Shown one piece after another: positions 57,476 through 64,000 of a stretch of DNA of 64,000 nucleotides. Below the pieces are notes generated by a model. The model was not told where the DNA came from and made no database searches. It saw nothing but the letters and a program-made list of their open reading frames with translations. The DNA is from an uncultured beta proteobacterium (GTDB lineage: Bacteria; Pseudomonadota; Gammaproteobacteria; Burkholderiales; Burkholderiaceae_C): assembly GCA_903876735.1 (NCBI GenBank), contig CAIRAW010000055.1, positions 22,110-86,109 of the forward strand. The letters run 5' to 3'. A program made the translations under genes and the position numbers. Each line of letters opens with the position of its first letter. The stretch's first letter is position 1.

Positions 57476-58489
57476 ATGACCTACTTTCTTAGGCGTATCC
57501 TGGCCGCGCTGGCCACCCTGCTCGTCGCAGCACATGCGCACGCCTTCGAGGCTGGCTGGATGCAGATCCAGACGGCTGGTGCGACACCGGATGCGCCCGC
57601 GACGACGGTCGCTCTGTACTACCCGACGCTGGCCACGCCGCGCGCCATTCCCATGGGGCCGTTCGCGGTCGACGCCGCCATCGGTGGTAAGCCCGTCGAC
57701 AAAGTCAAAGCGCTGATTCTGCTGAGCCACGGCAACGCCGGCACCGAGCTCGGGCACAGCGTTCTGGCCCAAGCTCTCGCCCGCAACGGCTATCTGGTCG
57801 CCGCCCTGCGTCATCCCGGCGACAACTGGCAGGATCAGTCGCTGCTGGCGAAAAGCCCCGAGCGTTACTTCGACGAGCGGCCACGGCAAGCTTCTCGCGT
57901 TATCGACGCGATCCTGGCCAATCCAGCGTGGAAAGATCGGATCGAGACTGACAGCCAGGGGCCGCGCGTGGGTGCGCTTGGACACTCGGCCGGCGGCTAC
58001 ACGGTGCTGGCGTTGGCGGGAGCCGTGCCGGATTTGTCGCGGATGAGGAAGCACTGCCTGGCCGAAGCATCCGATGACCCGATCTTCTGCGGCATGGGCC
58101 GCTCGGGCGCTGCGGCGCCGTTACCAGCTTCCGCGCCCTCGCTCAAGGACGAGCGCGTTCGGGCGATTGTCGCGCTGGCCCCGACGGGTGTGCTGCTTAC
58201 TGCCGAATCGCTCGCTGCGGTGCGGCCGGCGACCATGATCTACGAGGCAGAGCTCGATCGTTTCCTGGTGCCGCGATTTCATGCCGAGTGGGTCGCCAGC
58301 AACCTGCCCGCACCGAACCTGCATCGGGTGCCCAACGCCTGGCACTTTGCCTTCATGGATACGCCAAGCATGTACATCCCCAGCTTGGATGGCGACGTCG
58401 CCGCAAACCCGCCGGGTTTTGATCGCACTGCATTCCTGAAGCAGCTCGCCGTCGAAATTACGGCCTTCTTCGACAAGACCCTGCTTTAG
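57476..58489 (+). CDS. Exported alpha/beta hydrolase, dienelactone hydrolase-like
   Basis: 337 residues. Signal peptide ILAALATLLVAAHAHA, then LILLSHGNAGTELGHSVLAQ and nucleophile elbow LGHSAGGYTVLAL, with His in NAWHFAFMD. It resembles PAF-acetylhydrolase-like predicted dienelactone hydrolases. GGAG lies six bases before the ATG. Downstream of the MalT-type regulator and its palindrome. A diverged relative is at 59823 on the other strand. Confidence 0.86.
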   Translation: MTYFLRRILAALATLLVAAHAHAFEAGWMQIQTAGATPDAPATTVALYYPTLATPRAIPMGPFAVDAAIGGKPVDKVKALILLSHGNAGTELGHSVLAQALARNGYLVAALRHPGDNWQDQSLLAKSPERYFDERPRQASRVIDAILANPAWKDRIETDSQGPRVGALGHSAGGYTVLALAGAVPDLSRMRKHCLAEASDDPIFCGMGRSGAAAPLPASAPSLKDERVRAIVALAPTGVLLTAESLAAVRPATMIYEAELDRFLVPRFHAEWVASNLPAPNLHRVPNAWHFAFMDTPSMYIPSLDGDVAANPPGFDRTAFLKQLAVEITAFFDKTLL

Positions 58490-58560
58490 CCGATTGATCC
58501 CATCACAAGACCGTGATCAATGCCAACAAGTGCCCGAGTCCTGACCCATCGCTGCAAACC

Positions 58561-59406
58561 ATGACCGACTCCAACCATCGGTGGCGTCGGGTGCTGCGCC
58601 ACCCAATCGCACGCATGATCACCGCATCGCTGGCGATGTTTCTGCCTCTGGCATTGAGCTTCGCGCTGATGGAGACCCTGCTGCCCAAGGGCACGGGTGT
58701 GGCCTGGCCTAACTTGGTGGCAGCGCTCGTTTGCGTGCTGGGCTACCGGGTTTACGTGAAACGGGTTGAACGGCGTGCGGTCACCGAACTGAGCGGCTCA
58801 GGCGCACCGGCCGAATGGGCGGCCGGTGCTGAGCTTGGCGTACTGCTGGGCTTGCTGACACTGGCGCCGCTGTATGTATTGGGCGTCTACCGCATTGAGG
58901 GCGTGGGCGAGGGTTTTCAGCTCCTCAAGCAGATCCCTGAAATGCTGTTGGTCTCGGTGCTAGAGGAGTTGTTGATCCGCGCCGTGATGTTCCGAATTGC
59001 CGAACAGGCCTGGGGCAGCCAACGTGCGCTTGTGTTTTCAACCGTGCTTTTCGTAGCCGCCCACCTGCCTGGCGAGATCAGCCTGATAGGTGTGCTGGTG
59101 ACGGCAGCGGCTTCGCTGGCCTTCACTGCGGCTTATCAGCTCAGCCGGCGCTTGTGGTTACCCATGGGCATGCACTTCGCATGGAACTATCTGTTCTCGG
59201 CCGTGTTTTCGGTTCCGGTGTCCGGTCACGAGGCCAGCGGCTGGCTACGCGGCTCCTTGAGCGGACCCGAATGGCTCAGTGGTGCGGCTTATGGCATTGA
59301 GGCCTCGACCATCGCGCTGCTGGTGTGGGTGGTGGCAGACGCTATATTGCTACACCGTGTTTACCGTCGCGGCAAATTCCTACCGCCTCTGCAGCGCTCC
59401 ACCTAG
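58561..59406 (+). CDS. CPBP-family intramembrane protease-like protein
   Basis: 281 residues, about eight membrane helices. Motif 1 is SVLEELLIRAVMFR (EE-x3-R); VAAHLPG and MHFAWNYLF provide the conserved His and Asn. CPBP proteins are prenyl-endopeptidase relatives linked to bacteriocin self-immunity or unknown roles. ATG 58561 is preferred; an in-frame GTG at 58513 is possible. Confidence 0.85.
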   Translation: MTDSNHRWRRVLRHPIARMITASLAMFLPLALSFALMETLLPKGTGVAWPNLVAALVCVLGYRVYVKRVERRAVTELSGSGAPAEWAAGAELGVLLGLLTLAPLYVLGVYRIEGVGEGFQLLKQIPEMLLVSVLEELLIRAVMFRIAEQAWGSQRALVFSTVLFVAAHLPGEISLIGVLVTAAASLAFTAAYQLSRRLWLPMGMHFAWNYLFSAVFSVPVSGHEASGWLRGSLSGPEWLSGAAYGIEASTIALLVWVVADAILLHRVYRRGKFLPPLQRST

Positions 59407-59822
59407 GGCGCACGATCACCGAAATCGTCCGTTGCAAGTCGCCAGCGGCTTGCTCCCGCTCTTGGGAGCGCGGAACTCGCTGAGAAAGTAGCGCCTGAAA
59501 GACCAGCTTGTGTTCTGGAGGCGGCGGTAAAAAATTTGATCAACTTTCTCGCCCTGACCCAACAAACTGAGACAACAGTCACACGCGGTCGCCAAGGACG
59601 TTGATAACAGGTTAATCATTGGGCCGACTCCGTGGAGGCCTGCCCTGCTATCCGACTCCAGCACTTCAAGAACGCGGGTCACGGGTAAACGTATTGCCAG
59701 TCAGGATCGTTCGTGAACCTTACGTTTACCGGCGATGGCGCACTATCCGGTTGTCGACCCAATTGCACGCAGTCCATTCGCAAATGTGGCTGTAATTTAG
59801 TGTTTGTACCAGTCGTCTTTGG
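59407..59822. other. Intergenic region without a supported gene
   Basis: 416 bp. GGTAAACGTA (59684-59693) and TACGTTTACC (59721-59730) form a perfect 10-bp inverted repeat with a 27-bp spacer. Short open frames lack recognisable domains. Confidence 0.5.
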
Positions 59823-60878
59823 TCAGCCACCCTGTGGAACAGCATAGAGCTTCCGAACGAAGAAATCTGCAATAAGACCATGAAGCCTGGGCAACTCGGC
59901 ATTTCGTTTGAACGATTTGGGATCGCCGAGTAAGTAGCTATCAATGCTACCAGGCAACATGGGAGGCAGAGGCGCGAGCATGGCACCGTGCCCCCCTTCA
60001 GTGAGTATCATGATCACTTCGCAGTGCGGCAGGCAAACAGTTCGAATGGCTTCCACATGGAAGGCTGGAATTTGATTGACGTCCTTTAGCGCGATCACCA
60101 GACCCAGTGCAACTCTCTGCTCAACGAGCGATATCGGGTCAAAATCAGCTGCATAGGGAACCATAGCTACTCCAGCCTTGACGCGGGGGTCTGCGTATTC
60201 CTGATTCTTGTCGTCTGAAAATCGCCACGCAATGATTTGCTTTGCCGCCCATATCTTCAGTCCATTCAACCAGTTGCCTTGCAGCAAGGTAGTAAAGCCC
60301 ACGCACGAGGAGAAGTCTTGCTCGATATTCTTTTCGCAGTGGTCCCGGAATCGACTGAACGACCATCTTCCTCCAGCCAGCGATAGGACCGTATGCCCGC
60401 CGGAAGAGCCACCGAATACGCCAACGGCATCGAGTGTTAGCACCTTAGTCAATGCGGGGTCTTTGGCTACCGCATCTATTGCGCGACTTACTTCCGCCGG
60501 CCGCTTAGTCCAGCTAACTGGCCCTGGCTCAGAGTGATCCAGATAGTTGTCGCCATGGTGCTGCGGTATGGCCACCACAAACCCACGTTCAACTAACACG
60601 CGTGCCAAGTCGGTATGAACCCAGGGTGAACCACCAGAGCCGTGCGAGATTACTATCAATCGACTATTACCCCTGACGGGGGCAGCGTCTCCCGCCAATG
60701 TAATGTTGAATGGCCCTTTCTTGACTGGCACCCCCGCCGCCAGCGTCGGGTAAAAGACCGTTGTTTGACCCCCATCGGCCTGTGGAAGTTGCATGAAACC
60801 CATGTGCAACGCTTGTGCATACGAGAGGCTCGCGCTTGCGCAGGCAAAGGCAACGACGGCTTGAAACACCCGATGCAT
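59823..60878 (-). CDS. Exported alpha/beta hydrolase, second paralogue
   Basis: 351 residues from the ATG at 60878, which begins a signal peptide (MHRVFQAVVAFACASASLSY). LIVISHGSGGSPW, nucleophile elbow FGGSSGGHTVLSLAG and His in TEGGHGAM. The arrangement parallels the hydrolase at 57476. The reading frame is open upstream through a decarboxylase fragment, with other starts at 60902 and 61058, so the true start is uncertain. Confidence 0.82.
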   Translation of the reverse strand: MHRVFQAVVAFACASASLSYAQALHMGFMQLPQADGGQTTVFYPTLAAGVPVKKGPFNITLAGDAAPVRGNSRLIVISHGSGGSPWVHTDLARVLVERGFVVAIPQHHGDNYLDHSEPGPVSWTKRPAEVSRAIDAVAKDPALTKVLTLDAVGVFGGSSGGHTVLSLAGGRWSFSRFRDHCEKNIEQDFSSCVGFTTLLQGNWLNGLKIWAAKQIIAWRFSDDKNQEYADPRVKAGVAMVPYAADFDPISLVEQRVALGLVIALKDVNQIPAFHVEAIRTVCLPHCEVIMILTEGGHGAMLAPLPPMLPGSIDSYLLGDPKSFKRNAELPRLHGLIADFFVRKLYAVPQGG

Positions 60879-60935
60879 TGAGAACGCTTTGGTGAAGGAC
60901 ATTGCCAACCATTCCACGATGTGTATATGCCATTG

Positions 60936-61058
60936 CTGGGTGTTCGCGAATTCGACAAATGATTTACTCCAGCCGGAGCGCACGATCTGCTGCTCGAACC
61001 CGGACATGGCTTTCATGGCTGCCAGACTGGATTTGTAGAAATTGAGACGAGGTTCCAT
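60936..61058 (-). pseudogene. Truncated carboxymuconolactone decarboxylase-like (AhpD) gene
   Basis: ATG 61058 has AAGGAAG seven bases upstream and encodes EPRLNFYKSSLAAMKAMSG and a following VEFANTQ, the conserved beginning of AhpD-like carboxymuconolactone decarboxylases. The catalytic Cys-x2-Cys core is missing. The frame runs straight on into the hydrolase, so a deletion has probably joined the two. Confidence 0.65.
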
Positions 61059-61140
61059 AGCAGCTTCCTTAGGTGACCAGGGTTGAAGAATGTATTTCCG
61101 AATACCTGATACGGACCAAAACTGATGCCTGTAGCAGGCT

Positions 61141-62619
61141 TTATTGAGGGGTACGGTTTGAAAGCGCTTGGCCTGCAAACGCGATGGCGAGAGCAAGCAG
61201 AATCAGACCCGCAGCGACTGCGAAGGTGAGCCGCATGCCAGACTCAACCGAACTTGGAGGCGCCGTCAATAGGTTGGCAGTGGCCGCTCCCATGGCGAAC
61301 ACTGTGCCCATCAATGACGCGCCGGTGATCAGCCCGAGATTGCGCGACAGGTTGAGCATGCCGGATATGACCCCGCGCTGGTCTGGTCGGATATTGCTCA
61401 TCACCGCAGTGTTGTTAGCGGCCTGGAACAATGCGTAGCTACCAGTGATCATCATGAGCGGGCCGACATAACCTGCTATGCCGAAGTCTGTCGGAAGCAC
61501 GGCCATTAAGGAAGCGCCGATGGCCATACCAATGAGTCCGGCAATGCCCATTCGGTATGCGCCCAACAGGTCAACAAGGCGGCCGGCAGGAGCACCTGCG
61601 AGTGCAGCAATAATGGGACCTGATGACATAACGATGCCGACATTGACTGGGTTGAGCACAAGCGCGCCAGAGAGATAGAAGGGGCCAACAACCAATGTCG
61701 CCATCACCACCGTGGTAACGAGGGCGCTCATGGCGAAGCCAGCGCTCAGCACCGGGTTCTGGAATGTGGCCAGCCGAATCAGTGGGGCCTGCATCCGCGA
61801 TTCAACGAGCACGAACATACCGACTCCAAAGAGGGCTGCTAGCAGCAAGATCGCATTGATCTGACCAAAACTACCACGCCCAATCGTCATGGCAAGGGCA
61901 TAAGCGGCAAGTGTCAGCACGAGCAACACTGTCCCCGTCAGGTCAAATTTAGCGGGTATGGTCTTCGAGTCTATGTGATCCTTGGGCAGGTACCGTTGGG
62001 CGAGCACCAGAGTCAAAATACCCAACGGCAAGTTGATGAAAAACAGTGCAGACCAACCGAACCAGGCAATTAGTACACCGCCCAGTGTGGGGCCGAGTGC
62101 GGTACCAACCGCTGACATGGTTCCGAGCAGACCCATGGCGCTACCGGTTTTTTCCTTGGGAACTGCCTCACCTACCATCGACATGGTGAGAACCATCATG
62201 ATGGCTGCACCCAAGCCCTGAATCACTCGCGCGGTGATCAACAGCCATAGAGTTGGTGCGATGCCGCACAGGGCTGATGCCAGCGTAAACAGGGAGATTC
62301 CGCTCAACATCAAACGGCGCCGACCAATGACGTCACCAAGTCGCCCTACACTGACGATCAACGTGGTGATGGCAAGTAGATAGGCGAGAACGACCCACTG
62401 AACTTGTTGAAACGGGGCATTGAATGCCTGCGCCAATGTTGGCAAACCCACGTTGGCGATGCTTGTGCCAAGTGAGGACAACAACATGGACAGCGACAAA
62501 CTGACAAGTGCCCAAAGAACCGGCTGCGTTTCTCCCCGTGCGGGGGCTACTTGGTCTGATTTTTTAATGATTGACTTCACTTGGATTCCATCATTCTTGT
62601 CCCTGAGTTGGCGATGCAT
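61141..62619 (-). CDS. MFS drug/metabolite exporter, 14-helix DHA2 type
   Basis: 492 residues, about 14 helices. GRLGDVIGRRRLMLSG is the MFS motif A; RVIQGLGAAIMM and LGPTLGGVLIAWFGW are the DHA2-type motifs B and C. Likely proton-coupled export of a toxic compound. Divergent from the LysR gene across a 100-bp control region. ATG 62619 is provisional. Confidence 0.9.
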   Translation of the reverse strand: MHRQLRDKNDGIQVKSIIKKSDQVAPARGETQPVLWALVSLSLSMLLSSLGTSIANVGLPTLAQAFNAPFQQVQWVVLAYLLAITTLIVSVGRLGDVIGRRRLMLSGISLFTLASALCGIAPTLWLLITARVIQGLGAAIMMVLTMSMVGEAVPKEKTGSAMGLLGTMSAVGTALGPTLGGVLIAWFGWSALFFINLPLGILTLVLAQRYLPKDHIDSKTIPAKFDLTGTVLLVLTLAAYALAMTIGRGSFGQINAILLLAALFGVGMFVLVESRMQAPLIRLATFQNPVLSAGFAMSALVTTVVMATLVVGPFYLSGALVLNPVNVGIVMSSGPIIAALAGAPAGRLVDLLGAYRMGIAGLIGMAIGASLMAVLPTDFGIAGYVGPLMMITGSYALFQAANNTAVMSNIRPDQRGVISGMLNLSRNLGLITGASLMGTVFAMGAATANLLTAPPSSVESGMRLTFAVAAGLILLALAIAFAGQALSNRTPQ

Positions 62620-62652
62620 GAAGCATAGGCATTTGTGAGTTTTTGCGGAAGG

Positions 62653-62678
62653 TGCACCATTTGCACTTTATTTGTGCG
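62653..62678. promoter_or_regulatory. Candidate LysR operator in MFS/LysR gap
   Basis: GTGCA-CCATT-TGCAC (62653-62667) and the overlapping GCAC-N7-GTGC (62664-62678) give repeated half-sites in the divergent promoter region. Confidence 0.45.
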
Positions 62679-62719
62679 TTTGACGCCATATATGAACAGG
62701 AATACGCTATGGTGAATAC

Positions 62720-63616
62720 ATGTCCGCACCCGATCTCAACCTGCTACTGACCCTGGATGTACTGCTCGCAGAGGGCAACGTGACGCGTGCTGCCAAACGA
62801 TTGCAACTCAGCCCATCTGCGATGAGCCGGGCGCTGGCCAGGTTGCGAGAGACAACGGGAGATCCGCTACTGGTGAGGGCGGGACGGGGCCTCGTTCCAA
62901 CATCCAGAGCCCTTGAACTTCGCGAGCGAGTCAGTCAACTGGTGCACGATACCCAGGCGGTGCTGCGCCCCGCAGAAATTCCTGACCTCAATAAACTGGT
63001 CCGAACATTCACATTGCGGACCAGCGAGGGCTTTGCAGAGAATTTCGGACCAGACCTTATTGCGCGCACCAGTTTAGAAGCGCCTGGCGTACTACTACGC
63101 TTTGTGCAGAAACTTGACAAAGACAGTGCGCCGTTGCGAGAAGGGACTATCGATCTGGAAACTGGTGTCGTTGCGACCACGATGGGTCCAGAACTGCGTG
63201 CCCAGGCACTGTTCAGAGATCGCTTTGTCGGCGTCGTGCGCATGGGACACCCTTTGAGCAATGATGTGATCAATCCTGCGCGATTTTCGGCCGGCCGGCA
63301 CATTGGCATCGCGCGCCAGGGACTCGAAATGGGCCCCATTGATGAAGCCATAAATGCGCTTGGTCTGGAAAGAACGATAGCAACAATAGTCGGTGGATTT
63401 TCGACTGCGGTGGCGATGGCCCGTGCGTCAGATTTAATCGCAAGCGTTCCGGAACGCCACACCGGGAATCTGCGTGCCGGAATGCATACCTTTGCGCTCC
63501 CGTTTACTACGCCCGAGTTCACCGTATCGCTGCTCTGGCATCCCAGGTTTCATGCCGACCCGGTCCATCGATGGCTGCGTGGAATTGTTCTGGAAATATG
63601 CGCTTTGGCTCCCTGA
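62720..63616 (+). CDS. LysR-family transcriptional regulator
   Basis: 298 residues. N-terminus DLNLLLTLDVLLAEGNVTRAA with SPSAMSRALARLRE recognition helix, then an effector domain. GGTGA precedes the ATG. Probably regulates the divergent exporter. Confidence 0.92.
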   Translation: MSAPDLNLLLTLDVLLAEGNVTRAAKRLQLSPSAMSRALARLRETTGDPLLVRAGRGLVPTSRALELRERVSQLVHDTQAVLRPAEIPDLNKLVRTFTLRTSEGFAENFGPDLIARTSLEAPGVLLRFVQKLDKDSAPLREGTIDLETGVVATTMGPELRAQALFRDRFVGVVRMGHPLSNDVINPARFSAGRHIGIARQGLEMGPIDEAINALGLERTIATIVGGFSTAVAMARASDLIASVPERHTGNLRAGMHTFALPFTTPEFTVSLLWHPRFHADPVHRWLRGIVLEICALAP

Positions 63617-64000
63617 GCGGGGGTACGGCTGTAGTTGGATATCCACCTAGCTACTGCCGTTCTACCTATCAGAGGTTTTGGACGATCGCGTTTCCAACAG
63701 CCGCTTTGGATCAAGCAGATCGTCAGCCGCTGATCGAAGGGTAACGCGCGAGCGGTTTGGTCCATCGCCCTACATGAGGCGGCCGAGGCTAAATTCGGCT
63801 TTCACAAGCTGAACGACCGGTATTGAGAATTCGATTCACTCAATGGCAGCAATGGAGTTGCTGATCTCAATGGCTGCAATTGGTCGGATGCGGGTCCACA
63901 CTTTTGTGAATTGCCTGCCCGACAACCGACATTGACATATTGAACCGGTTTGATATTCCAATGCCCGGTCTTGGGCAGATTGATCTGATTTTTGAAATTC
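63617..64000. other. Right-end intergenic region
   Basis: 384 bp to the window edge. No open frame with a recognisable domain was seen; a 71-codon minus-strand frame (63550-63765) overlaps the end of the LysR gene and has no ribosome-binding site. Confidence 0.4.

Noticed and set aside
63826..63842. ATTCGATTCACT near the right end as attR
   Set aside because: Short chance similarity to the tRNA T-arm, without CACCCGCTCCA.

Overview
The window looks like the chromosome of a GC-rich betaproteobacterium, probably family Comamonadaceae (Rhodoferax/Polaromonas-like). This rests on the gene order ribD-ribE-ribBA-ribH-nusB-aminotransferase-ybgC-tolQRA, on a phasin (polyhydroxybutyrate granule protein), and on a GC-rich intergenic repeat (38.4 kb) that I associate with this family. 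Genus is inference; no rRNA is present.

0-8 kb: the tail of an unrecognised gene, then a + strand block for riboflavin synthesis, NusB, an aminotransferase and the Tol envelope motor. Five consecutive genes overlap by ATGA. 8-19 kb: dnaE on the minus strand, then a possible sensory cluster (TonB-type receptor, periplasmic binding protein, hybrid histidine kinase, with a LuxR-type response regulator converging on the kinase), then flavodoxin and pirin genes divergent from a LysR gene. 19-30 kb: an FAD oxidoreductase, gluQ-trmB-rluA-type RNA genes, the nitric-oxide pair nnrS/nsrR with a recognisable NsrR operator, a hydrolase and alaS. 29-41 kb: a GABA/polyamine catabolic cluster (MocR regulator, gabT, gabD, a putrescine-type aminotransferase, a complete PotABCD-type ABC transporter, SDR and aldo/keto reductase). 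41-42 kb: phasin and tRNA-Gly(CCC).

42.2 kb to the end is accessory DNA with more varied composition. tRNA-Gly is followed by a small element: a DUF4102-only protein, a P4-type integrase, an AlpA regulator, a large primase/ATPase, TerS and TerL, with no capsid, portal or tail genes. It resembles a phage satellite or a stripped prophage. Iteron-like repeats and a long AT-cored palindrome follow the primase and may be its replication origin. After it come a hydrolase, a compact MarR/GIY-YIG/DUF2239 operon behind tandem 21-bp repeats, a DUF3313 lipoprotein and DUF2306 membrane protein, a MalT-type LuxR regulator with matching palindromes on both sides, two related secreted hydrolases, a CPBP protease-like protein, a remnant of a carboxymuconolactone decarboxylase-like gene, and an MFS exporter/LysR pair.

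All calls were made by eye from sequence motifs and gene order. No database search was run.
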